DNA of 64,000 nucleotides, taken from contig JAGPNK010000002.1 of assembly GCA_020746835.1 (NCBI GenBank), positions 1,550,001-1,614,000 on the forward strand. The letters run 5' to 3'. Made by a program: the position numbers and the translations under genes. Positions 1 to 9,785 of the stretch are shown here, piece after piece. The notes beneath the pieces were generated by a model that did not search any database, was not told the DNA's origin, and saw nothing but the letters and a program-made list of their open reading frames with translations. How positions within the stretch are numbered: the stretch's first letter is position 1; each line of letters begins with the position of its first letter. This DNA is from Stachybotrys elegans. Its lineage: Eukaryota; Ascomycota; Sordariomycetes; Hypocreales; Stachybotryaceae.

Positions 1-1278
1 CATCCTCTTCATTTCTTCCATGGCCTCTTCCATCTCCTCGTCGGCCTTGCTCAGCTTCTTCTTGTGAGAGAGCGGCTCCTTCCGCCGGCTCTTGTCCGCG
101 TCGGTACTGAGGCGTAATGGTTTTGCAATACCAACGTTGCCGACGTTGCCATCCAAATCCACAAAGATGTTCTGGTTCGCATCCGGTCCGGTCTGCATCC
201 CAACATCAATCGCCTGGCTAATGTCCGGCTCTCCGGCTTCGAGAAGATATACGATCCAGCCATTAATCCATTCCGCCTTGCTCCACGTCTGAAGGGTGTT
301 CTCCAATACCGTGTTTGCGATAATCTCCCTCAGAAACGTTCGCGCCGGGTCGCAGTTGTATGAGTTGCGATCCAGAAACTCCAGAAGGTCTTCGGCGACC
401 ATGCGAAATTTGACACTCTGCTGCCTTTGATTCAAGAGGTTCGCCAGGCGAGAATCCGGGTTCGCAGCCAGATAATTGTAGACAGCATCAGTCGCCGAGA
501 GTTTCGAGTCCGGGGGCACATCGGCAAACGCGGCCGCCAGCTCTGACATGAAGACGATGACCATGGAAGAGCCGTTCGTGAGGAAATCAAGGAACATGTC
601 CGCTGGCCGCTTACGACAGAGGCGGTTTGAGATGGAGAGCAGGTACGATGTCAGGGTCTTTCGAACGGCCAGCGGGAATGAGTGGTCGGATGGGATGATG
701 GGTGTGTACCACCATTTAATGTAGTCTCGGATCGTGGCATCGACGAGGCCGCTGAGCGCCTCTCGGACTTGTGGTTGGAAATCATCAAAGCTCCTGAGGA
801 CCGCAGCTTCGTCGTCCTCCTTGTTCTCGGGGTCGTGGACTCCGGCTTTGCTGAGCTCGATCCCCAATCGCTCGAGGACGTCCAACCCCGACTCTCCCTG
901 TACTGCTCTGGCGACCTCGGGATGGCGTGCCTCGAAGGCGACGAAGCCAACTACTCCAGTAGCAATACCGATTAGGAGCAGGCCCAGCTGACCGAGTATT
1001 AGGTATATAACAACCGCAAAGGCGGCACCAAGCCCAGCCAGGGTGGCGGGGGTGGCGGTAGAGATGAACTTGATGGCCTTGTTGGCCAAGGTCTCGTCGG
1101 GCTCGTTGGCATCTTGTCGTGCATTCATCTTGGAATCGTTTCGTATCAACGAAGTCGTCTCGTAGTTCTCGTCGGTAGCGTCTGTGGGAGGAGAATTGAC
1201 TGCGCGGCCCTCCTGTGAAGAGCGCTCCGATCCTGCCGGAGCGCTCGGTGGCGCCTCGTTGCTGTGTGCCGCAGTCAT
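1..1278 (-). CDS. PXA-domain membrane protein, C-terminus beyond window edge
   Basis: One open frame runs from an ATG at 1278 off the left edge without a stop, giving 426 visible residues. Residues 1-70 are polar and probably disordered. Residues about 79-115 form one or two closely spaced hydrophobic segments (beginning ATLAGLGAAFAVV), followed by a charged linker. Residues about 170-345 look like a PXA (PX-associated) domain, with the characteristic run VDATIRDYIKWWYTPI near 179-194. PXA proteins are membrane-anchored and include the sorting-nexin Mdm1/SNX13 group that acts at ER-vacuole contacts. No PX or RGS domain is visible, but the C-terminus is missing. The last visible residues are Lys/Glu/Met-rich and may start a coiled coil. 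The family call rests on pattern recognition; a role in lipid or membrane contact is inferred from the family only. Confidence 0.8.
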   Translation of the reverse strand, partial: MTAAHSNEAPPSAPAGSERSSQEGRAVNSPPTDATDENYETTSLIRNDSKMNARQDANEPDETLANKAIKFISTATPATLAGLGAAFAVVIYLILGQLGLLLIGIATGVVGFVAFEARHPEVARAVQGESGLDVLERLGIELSKAGVHDPENKEDDEAAVLRSFDDFQPQVREALSGLVDATIRDYIKWWYTPIIPSDHSFPLAVRKTLTSYLLSISNRLCRKRPADMFLDFLTNGSSMVIVFMSELAAAFADVPPDSKLSATDAVYNYLAANPDSRLANLLNQRQQSVKFRMVAEDLLEFLDRNSYNCDPARTFLREIIANTVLENTLQTWSKAEWINGWIVYLLEAGEPDISQAIDVGMQTGPDANQNIFVDLDGNVGNVGIAKPLRLSTDADKSRRKEPLSHKKKLSKADEEMEEAMEEMKRM

Positions 1279-2118
1279 TGGCGTAAGCCGAGTCGATGGG
1301 CTTGGTTGATGACAGCTCCTCTGCGAGTTTGCAATAGTGAAAGTTTATGGATCATAGCAGACGGTCGGCAACCTCCTGGGGGACAGTAGGGCTTGCGCAC
1401 GCGCGGGGTCTTGATTGGGTCGTGAGGCGTGAAACAACGGCGCATGAAAATGTGTTTGGTTGAGTGTTTCTAGAAATCCTCAGGAGCTCAGACTTGCTTT
1501 CCCCTTCTCCTTCGCTTCCGCCAAGGGGGTTTATCTCCCGTCAGAATCTGGAGCCGGACTACCCCTGCACGTTACGCGCGTTGGCACAGCCAGGATCTGA
1601 CGACGGCAGAGTAGTCAATTTCGGAATCAGATCAGGGGATCTGACAGTCCGTAGCAACACGGTAGAAGCCCGAGAAGGATGGTAAATGAGAGAGGTAAGG
1701 ATTGGAGGGGGCCTGAAGGTTTTGACCCAGTCAACACCTACTGCCTACTCCTTGGTTGGAGATGAACTTGACAAGTGATTTCATCTACGACGCATGCGTC
1801 TGCAAGCTGGCCAGGGCAGCTAGAGATTAGGTAGTCCCACCTGCTCTTGCCCACTCCTGGCATGTTCAACCAAGCCCCTGCATTACCCCGTTTTAAGTGT
1901 TGTGTGGCATATCACGTGAATTGGCGTTGGCCGGGGTGGTTTAATTGGTCCACCTAGACGAATGTTGGCGTAAACGCGCGCGTCTCGATCTCGATGTGCT
2001 CGTATCCTTTCACTCACTACCTTATCAGCATATTGCACTTACCAGTGCCGCCATCAAAACTTTACTGCTCCTCATCGGTTCTCTATAGCGCTTATCACAC
2101 GCAATCACCCTAAATAAT
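1279..2118. other. Divergent intergenic region (PXA gene / sub1)
   Basis: These 840 bases lie between two divergently transcribed genes and must hold both promoters and 5' leaders. Only short chance frames are present. I see no clear TATA box or repeat. Confidence 0.5.
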
Positions 2119-2691
2119 ATGTCGTCCAAGAAACGAAGCGCGAGCATGGTGGAGGAGTCTGACGATGACGCTCCTGTGGTTTCCTCCAGCGCAGCCAAGA
2201 AGAGCAAGAAGGCGACTTCATCAACACCTTCAGACGGCAAGGATGATGATGGCAATCCGTTTTGGGAGGTGAGCATGGACCTTCATGTTCGCAAAGTAGC
2301 ATTTACTCATGTGCATTATTAGCTTTCCAACAAGAGGCGCGTCGGTGTATCACAGTTCAAGAACACGTGCTTCGTCAACATCCGCGAATACTACGAAAAG
2401 GATGGTAAAACACTTCCTGGAAAGAAGGTATATAACCCAGCTACCGACATGAAGAAAAAAAAACGCAAGGTTGACCATTCCTAGGGGATTTCACTCTCGG
2501 TAGAACAGTACGCTGCTCTGCTAAAGTGTGTTCCTAGCATCAACGCTGCTCTACGCGACAAGGGCCATAGCGTAGATGAGCCGGAAGGTCTTGATGAGGT
2601 GCCGGCGACCAAGAAGGCCAGCAAAAAGGAGCTCAAGTCCAAAGCCAGCAGGGCCAACATTGAGGCTACCAGCGACGAGGACGAGGGCTAG
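2119..2691 (+). CDS. sub1: Transcriptional coactivator PC4/Sub1
   Basis: Three exons (2119-2268, 2323-2427, 2485-2691) join in frame to give 153 residues. The N-terminus is a Ser/Asp- and Lys-rich tail (residues 1-45) like the regulatory tail of human PC4. Residues about 48-112 form the PC4 single-stranded-DNA-binding fold, with VGVSQFKNTCFVNIREYY followed by GKTLPGKKGISLSVEQY, the hallmark beta-strand region. The C-terminus is acidic and lysine-rich. PC4/Sub1 acts in the nucleus as a coactivator of RNA polymerase II and III and binds melted promoter DNA. Both introns have GT-AG ends. The first ATG follows a stop-rich leader, which makes the start secure. Confidence 0.93.
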
Positions 2692-3703
2692 AGGCTATTG
2701 AGGGACTGATTTCGGCGTATCTTATCTGCACACTGTCTGGCGTTCTCGGATGTACAACAAAGGATATCATTGACAGATATCGAATCTTCTCTTGATGCGC
2801 CCATTAGGCCATCGCTTCTGGTGGATGAAGGCCGCGTATGGCTGGCATGTTATTTAGTAATGCCAAGCCGGATGCGACGAAAGGAAGATATTCAGTCATG
2901 AAAGACGTTTCATTTCTGGCTTCTGGAATTTATTATTAGAAGGATTTGGACATGGCCACTAATAATTTGCCTTTGCTAGTGGAACACCCCGCTGGACGTC
3001 CAGCTAATACGAGCCTGTATAGGCAGCCTCATCCTTCATTTTTAGAGCTGACAAGGGAGGCTGCTGTATGGCGAAGCCAATGTTCAGAGCCGATGCATAG
3101 ATGATTAATAGTAGAGATGCGGGTGAATACATACAATGGATCACACGGGAACCTCGTACGACATGGAGATTGAAAGCTGCCTCGTGGCAACAACCCTCAC
3201 AAGGTCAAAGGCGCTCCCCTTTAGCGCATCACATGGAATCCCCCATGCCAAGAAATCCGCCATGACCAAGTACACGTGCACCCAAAATCTTGGCAACGGT
3301 ACCTGTCCAGCACCGTCCAGGGCATGCGCCGGGGCGTTGCATTTATAGATGAGGCCAGCACTCTAACGATGGCCACTCAAACCAACGCGGTCATCAATCA
3401 TACATACCTTCTCTCTCTCTCTCTCTCTTCCCTACAACGAGCATCTTCTTTCTTCTCATTTTTCCCCCTTACTTGGTACACATCTAGTGCCTGATGCCTC
3501 AACTCTTGTCGCTGCAATTCTCAGCTGTCAGACTATTCTATGCAGACCGAGCCTCGTTGGCGAGCTCGTCACTTGTAGGAGACGACGATTGGACCCCTGA
3601 GCTGCACACGTGAGACGAAGCCTCCCTCGCGATAAGAAAGCAATCCATCCCTTCCACCAACAGGCACCGCAAAAGACCGCCCGACTTTGAGTCTTTCCCC
3701 ATC
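2692..3703. other. Intergenic region sub1 to MFS gene
   Basis: About 1 kb between two genes on the same strand. It should hold the sub1 3' UTR and the MFS promoter. It contains a (CT)9 run at 3411-3428 in a pyrimidine-rich stretch, common in fungal promoters and leaders. No gene is visible. Confidence 0.5.
3411..3428. repeat. (CT)9 microsatellite
   Basis: Nine perfect CT units in a pyrimidine-rich stretch about 280 bases upstream of the MFS start codon. CT-rich tracts often lie just upstream of fungal transcription starts. Confidence 0.85.
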
Positions 3704-5587
3704 ATGAGGATTCTGTGGCCGTCGTCTCTCCGCCAGGTCGAGTCTGTCGACAACTATCTCGGCGTGCTCGTGCCCCTCGAGGAAGCCCACAACTACAGCC
3801 ACTCCAAGAAGCAGAGCTCTGAGGACGACGATGCGGCTTCTGCCAAGGATGGCGACAGCGAGAGGCTCGGTATGCTCTCCATGGATCTGGACGAGTACTC
3901 AATTGAGGGTCTGCGTCGTGAGATGAGACGTGGCGGCAACGGCCAATGGACTGAGTATGAGAGTGAGTGCATCACGGCCGCCCCCGGAGGAGAAACCTGC
4001 TAAGTGTCCCTCAGTCAAATCCAAGCTCATCAACAAGGCCATTCAAGATATTGGCATGGGGACTTATAACTGGCAGCTCTTTGTTCTCTGTGGCTTCGGC
4101 TGGTTCGCAGACAAGTAATTCCCTCTCATTCTCCTTCACTATCTATCCCGTGCTAACCAGCGACGCAGCCTATGGCTTCAGGTACGTTGATAGATCCATG
4201 CGAGCACCCGCCTCCTAACCTCTCACAGGGCATCTCCCTAACACTCCCTTCACTGTCTGGCGAGTTTGACATCTCCGAGAAGACGGTGCGCTACACAACC
4301 AGCGCCCTCTACGTCGGCCTATCCCTCGGCAGCGTCCTCTGGGGCATCGGGTCAGACTTCTTCGGCCGCCGCATCGCCTTCAACCTCACGCTGCTCATCA
4401 CCGGCGTATTTGGCCTGATTTCCGCCTACGCCACCAGCTGGGGCGGCGTCTGCTTCTTCTTCGGCGCCCTCGGCTTCGGCGTGGGCGGGAACCTCCCCGT
4501 CGACGGAGCTCTCTTCCTCGAGTTCCTTCCCGACGCTTCCAGCTCGCTGCTCACGCTGCTGTCCATCTGGTGGCCCGTCGGTCAGCTGGCCTCCTCCATT
4601 GTCGCGTGGTACTTTATGGGCCAGTGGCCCGTGAACCAGGGGTGGCGGATGTTTGTCGTGACTCTCGGCTTCATCACCCTCATCATGTTTGGCATCCGCT
4701 GCTTCGCCTTCCACCTATTCGAGTCGCCCAAGTTCCTCCTCAACACTGGACGCCAGAACGAAGCCGTCGCCGTCATCCATGGCATCGCCTACCGTAACCA
4801 TACCAAGACGTGGCTCACGGCAGAAATACTCGACCAAGTCTCCGCCAACGAAGGCGAGGAGCGGCCTCCGCGCGTCCAGGTCCATGCTACTTCCCGCGCC
4901 TCCAGCATCATCAAGGACAAGCTCAAGAACTTCTCTGTGGACAGGCTACGGCCTCTATTCAAGACAAAGACGCTTGCCCTTGCAACCACCCTCATCTGGT
5001 TCTGTTGGGCCAGCGTCGGCATCGGCTTCCCCCTCTTCACTGCGTTTCTCCCTCAGTACTTTGCCCACCACGGCGACTCCTCGAGCGGGAGCAGCATGCA
5101 GTCCGAAACATCAGAGATCTCCGACTCCACGTACCGCAATTACGCCATCACATCTGCCGTTGGTGTCCCAGGAAGCTTCCTGGCCGCCTATCTAGTAGAC
5201 CACCCTTCGCCTTTCCTCGGCCGCCGAGGAACACTTGCATCCTCAACCTTGGTTTCTGCCATTTTTCTCTTCCTCTTCGTACAGTTTGGCCAGGACGCCA
5301 CAGCGCAACTCGTCTTTTCCTGCGTCGTGGCCTTCTCCAGCAACGTCTCCTACGCCGTGCTGTACACCATCACGCCCGAGATGTTCCCGGCGCCCGTGCG
5401 AGGAGCAGGCAGCGGCGTCGCAAGTTTCCTCAATAGGATGACGGGTTTGATGGCGCCGGTGCTGGCAGCAACTGTCCCTGGCGACGGGGCCACGGTCCCG
5501 GTTTACTGTTCCGCGGTTTTGATTCTGGGCGCCTTCGTGGCCATGTGCCTGATCCCTATAGAGACGAGAGGTGCGCAGAAGCTATAG
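3704..5587 (+). CDS. MFS transporter, SV2-like/sugar-transporter type
   Basis: Four exons (3704-3962, 4015-4114, 4169-4181, 4229-5587) give 576 residues. Exon 3 is only 13 bases and is needed to make the conserved segment GFGWFADNLWLQGISLTLPS across TM1, so the splice model is well supported. Residues 1-90 are an acidic, polar cytosolic tail. The rest has about 12 hydrophobic segments in two halves split by a loop with basic residues (about residues 290-310). The MFS loop 2-3 motif appears as GIGSDFFGRR, and a related GRRG motif lies in the second half. This architecture fits the fungal synaptic-vesicle-2-related branch of the major facilitator superfamily, which moves sugars, organic anions or other small solutes across membranes. 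The substrate cannot be told from sequence. The gene ends about 230 bases from a convergent neighbour. Confidence 0.88.
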
Positions 5588-5816
5588 TTTCGTGCATTCA
5601 ACTTTTCCAGGGATACCAGCGAGGTATCTCGCACTTTGTGTAAAATAACTCCTCGACGCAGTGCATTTCTTGGTCTATATAGAAATATCGTGAATCTGTA
5701 AAGAGAATAATACATGGGTATCGTCAAGCAGTCGAGTACTGCGCAATCAAGTCTAGCCGCAGACAAGAAGACGACGAATGGAAAGAGATGTTACCCTGAA
5801 ATCAGCACATACGCCA

Positions 5817-6943
5817 CTACCGTGTCCCTTGAGCGCCTGGCGGGGCATCCATCCGCCTCTTCCTGAAGGAATTTCCCAGGGCATCTCTCACCATAGGATC
5901 CGCCCTGACTGTGTTCTGCACCAGCCACTCCCGCATCTTTCCCTGGAGGTTGGAGACGGCCTGCGAGTCGCCCTTGTAGGGTGCCAGCTCCATGTCGACG
6001 AGGCGTGACGCATCGACATCAAGCTGCTTGGTCATGGACTCGAGACGGTCCAGGCTCTGGCGCAGCGCTTTGTCTTCATCCTGCGCTGCCTTGACTGCCG
6101 TCTCCGGGCGCGAAGAAATCAACGGTCCGATCTGCGACAGGGCAATGTAGATGGTGATGGAAAGCTTCCGCGCCATCTGGATGGCCTGGAAGGGCAGGAA
6201 TGGCGGGTGCGTCGACACGCGTGTCATGACGGCGTTGAATACATTTAGGAACGCTGGAAAGCTCGGCCTCGTCACAGTGTGGAGCTCAAAGACGCAGAGC
6301 GTGATGAGGATGAGCCAGCGATAGTATCTTCCGTAATCCATGTATCCAAAGATGCCGAGCACATAGATGGTGCCTGCCGCAACCACGTAGTGAGGCAGTA
6401 TCCCCGACAGGACGCCACGGCTGACATAGTCCTTGACGGTGACGAGCTTCTGCCAGCCGACAACCTCGGGCCCAAATCGTTCGTATGCGAAGCGCTTGGC
6501 GGAATCCTGGAGCGTGTCGCTAGCCAGCTTCAGGTGGATAAAGAAGTCTCCGTCCTTGCCGCCCTTGTCCGGGTGGTGCATCGCGGCCAGGCGGCGGAAC
6601 CGCGACTTGATTTCGCGATCGTTGGCCATGAAGGGCACGCCCAGGTCGACATAGTAGGAGGAGAAGCGACGAAGGTCATAGTCGGTCTCGTAGATGGTGT
6701 AGAGCAAGTAGAGCGTTATGACGGAGATGTGGATTACTCGGCGATGCTCGTTGAATCGGGCAGAGCCAGGTGCAGGCTTGGGGTCGCCGGCGCGAATGGT
6801 GATGCCATAGTAGATGGTCTGTACCCAAGAGGTGACGAGCTGTGTGGTTTGGTCAGTTAGATGGCGCTGGCATCTGAAGTAAAGAGAATTGCGCATACGC
6901 TTGGAAGAAAGGCCCAGCCTATTATGGAAACGAACTGCGTCAT
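5817..6943 (-). CDS. ER-type membrane J-domain protein
   Basis: Two exons (6943-6899 and 6839-5817 on the minus strand) give 355 residues. A 59-base intron starts after residue 15, so the N-terminus reads MTQFVSIIGWAFLPS then LVTSWVQTIYYG. Reading straight through the intron gives an unrelated leader, so the spliced start is preferred. A hydrophobic segment lies at about residues 50-67. A J domain follows at about 77-135 with the diagnostic HPD at 104-106 in the context AAMHHPDKGGK. Two or three further hydrophobic segments lie between about 160 and 260, and a coiled, charged tail follows. J domains stimulate the ATPase of Hsp70. The membrane topology suggests an ER protein working with BiP in folding or translocation, similar to fungal Erj5/Sec63-like proteins, but exact orthology is uncertain. 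Confidence 0.87.
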
Positions 6944-7478
6944 GTTGGGCAAATGCAAGGCCCAGGGCGCCTGATGTGTCGACCGTGGGAGATGGAGAGT
7001 CCAAGTCAGAGGGTGGATGTGGACAACCTGTTGTGATGTTTGACCAGGCACTAGGTGGCCAGTGAGGTCACTGCCTAAGACCGATAAGATAAGCAATGAC
7101 TATCTCCATCCATCTCCATCACTGAATAGCCATCACATTCCCATGCTCCTTTTCAGCGCTGAATTTTCTTCCGAGACATTGAATATTTCCAGGACATGTC
7201 GTGTCTTAAAGGAGAGTATTATTTTTCCCTCAGAGACTTTCAAACTCGAATGATTCCTTTCGCGCAGCATTCTGCTACACCAACAACCAACGCACAGAAC
7301 GATCAGGGAAGCCATGACAAGCGATGGAGCGATTAAGCAATTATATTATAGGCTCTGTGGTATCATCTATCAATAACTCGTGTCTGGTCTTCCGGGCTTC
7401 TCTGTGTCCGCCGCCTCAATAAACTTTAAACAACGCAATGCACTTTTGATAACCGACTCCTTACCGTCATGCTCAGCC
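6944..7478. other. Intergenic region between two minus-strand genes
   Basis: 535 bases holding the J-protein promoter and the 3' end of the upstream secreted-protein gene. The stretch near 7130-7380 is relatively AT-rich. No gene or repeat is visible. Confidence 0.5.
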
Positions 7479-8224
7479 TTAGATGGCCATCAACACTGCT
7501 CCAGCGAGGGCCATGGCCAAGCCTGGCGCAGCAGTGGCAACTGCAGCAAAGTTGTCGCTTGTGTTGGTAGTGTTACTCTCATCCTCATCCTCATCCTCAT
7601 TAGTCGTCGGGGGGTCCTGGTCGTGGTTTCGGAGCCAGTGGTCCGGGTTGGGTCTGCACCCGCCGTCGACTCAGCAGTAGCAGAGGTTAAATCGCCAGTG
7701 ATGGGGCCGGGACCTTGAGGTTCGGTGGCCGTATAGTACAGGCCCACGTCTGTCGAGCTGGAGAAGCGGTCAGAGCTGCGGGTGTTGCCTGTTGTAACGG
7801 CGGGGACGCTCTCCTGGACAGAGACAAAGAGTTCCTGGAAGGCTGCTGTAGGGACGCCAGTGCAGAGAGCATTGGATGCCGAGGAGATGACGTTGCCCCA
7901 AAATGCACGATCGCGCTCGCTGCGGTATCCATGGCCAACAAGGCAGTCCTGGCAGCCGAGCCAGTCATCAAAGAAGCTGCCCGTGCACATGCACGCAGCA
8001 TGAGCCTCGTAGTGGAGCGATGATGTTCCGTTGGGCTGGCAAGCCGACTCGATGATATCAATCATGACACAGGGAGGGCGGGTGTCATCGCTCTCCTCGA
8101 AGGCAGGGTAGCAGACATCGGCACGCCCAGAGCTGTCATCGTTGTTTCCGCCGTCCTGGCGGTCGACGAGACGGGCAGAGACCATGGGCAGCAGAGCTGC
8201 AGCGGCAATATTGGAGTGCTTCAT
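7479..8224 (-). CDS. Secreted GPI-anchored-type protein with a frame break
   Basis: The start at 8224 gives a signal peptide (MKHSNIAAAALLPMVSA). A compact domain with at least eight cysteines follows (including CMCTGSFFDDWLGCQDC), then a Ser/Thr-rich linker. In the assembled frame the protein then turns into Arg/Met repeats and stops at 7490. One base over, the sequence encodes an Asn/Asp/Glu/Thr linker and a hydrophobic tail (PGLAMALAGAVLMAI) ending at 7479, a typical GPI-attachment signal. The switch point is a run of six G on the plus strand (7609-7614); one more G would join both parts. I therefore call one gene with a probable sequence error or recent frameshift. I know no function for this Cys pattern. 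A cell-surface location is inferred. Confidence 0.68.
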
Positions 8225-9207
8225 TATGGAGATGTGGGAGAGGATGTTTTCGGACTGATGTTGGTTGGCGCGTCCAATTGGCAGTGCGGGATGTGTATGA
8301 GTGTGTGTGAAGATAAAGACGGATGTATGCAAAAGCAAGTTGGATTGCGCAACAAAGATTGCAGAGGATGAAAGAAATGGAGGAAGAGGCGGGCGTGTGG
8401 GCGCGTATTTGAGAAATCGTGACAATGGGCCGCAGCTGCCTTATCGTGGGAATCTTCCCCAAACAGAAGTTCCCCCCAAGCTTGAGATTGTGATCTATGG
8501 GGAAGCAGTTCCCGATCTCCCGTCCTGCCGAATCCATCGTCAAAAGGCTGTGATGGCTTGGCAAGCTATCGTGGGGTCGCCTACGCGAAAGGTCGAATTG
8601 GAGCTTCAGATTTCTGCAACAGCATCCACACCCAATTATTGGTGCCTGGCATGGTAATCTCAACCCATGTTCCTCTGTCAATAATCGTCCGTCTCTGGCC
8701 TCTAGGTGGCATTTCAACCGGGTCGCGTCAGCCGTGTGCGCTCGTTTACCTGTTGCCTGGGAACAGAACTGCGACACCAAAAATGCTATATTTATTTGCC
8801 TCAGCCAGTATGCCTGCGGCACATGCGACATGATGTTGCCTGGGAGCATGGGTTTGTTTCAACAACACTAAACATTGACACTGGATCCGTGCCCCTCGAT
8901 TGCCTCTTGAGACGGCACGGGGTTGTACAGCTCATAGAGTTGTAGTTGTTGAGCCATTGGCTGTAATTGTATGACACCGATACATCTGCCCTAAAGGAGC
9001 GTCTCTTTACCAGTGAGGGCAGCAATTCATACAAAGGTAGGCGCTACAGTCTGGTTCATCTGGAGGAGCATCACCGTAGCACATGAAGGGCTGCACAACG
9101 TTGCGCTTTGGGACAGTTCTTTATTATATTCATGCATCATAAAGCCGTCGCTATCGATACGGCTATGCACCTTCTCCCATTACCAATCTGCAATCTATCT
9201 GAATCGC
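8225..9207. other. Intergenic region
   Basis: About 980 bases between two minus-strand genes. It contains the promoter and leader of the secreted-protein gene. Short frames on both strands have no codon or domain support. Nothing else is recognised. Confidence 0.5.
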
Positions 9208-9785
9208 TTACTCGGGCATGTGCTTGAAGGGCTTGGCAAGGTTCTCCTGGCAGAAAGGAAGCTTGCCGACGGTCCAGATCTCGGTGTCCTGTCAGATGAC
9301 GTTAGTCAATTGTCGCCAAGGTATGATTTGGGGAGCCACTAACAGGCTTGAGAGTCTGCTTCAGCTCCGAAGAGAAGGTACCGGCCTTCAGGGCAATGAT
9401 CTCGGGGGCGGCATCAGGGTCGTGGGCAATGGGAGAGCCGCACTCGGAGCAGAAGAGACGGTGGACATCGTTGCCGGACGAGCCCTTGCCGGTCCACTTC
9501 TTGATGGGGCCGTTGATGGTGAGCTTGTCCTTGGGGACAACGGCAACGAGAGCTACAGTCTTGTTAGCTTCCATGGTCCTTGGCAAACTGCTGCATCGGG
9601 GGATGCGTGCAGGACTGCTCAAGCATCCCTCATGCTAGAAGCGGAATGTCCGGGTGTGACGTACAGTAGGTCGAGCCACTCTGGCGCTGGCAGTCGTCAC
9701 AGTGGTCGTAACCAGTGAGGAGAGGGGCGTCGACGTCAACCGTGTAGGTGACGGCCTTGCAGAGACAGTGTCCGGTGAGAGGCAT
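9208..9785 (-). CDS. GFA-fold protein (glutathione-dependent formaldehyde-activating enzyme family)
   Basis: Three exons on the minus strand (9785-9665, 9552-9344, 9288-9208) give 136 residues, the usual size for this small zinc-binding fold. The zinc-ligand pairs are visible: C7 and C9 (GHCLC), C29 and C32 (YDHCDDCQRQSGS), and C75 and C78 (LFCSECGSPI). Members of the Mss4-like GFA superfamily were named for bacterial S-hydroxymethylglutathione synthase, but most fungal copies have no proven substrate. The protein ends KPFKHMPE and has no signal peptide, so it is probably cytosolic. A consensus TATA box lies about 107 bases upstream of the start codon. All three exons join in frame with normal GT-AG sites. 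Confidence 0.92.

Noticed and set aside
6279..6860. 193-codon plus-strand frame antisense to the J-protein gene
   Set aside because: It overlaps the J domain on the opposite strand and has no homology that I recognise.
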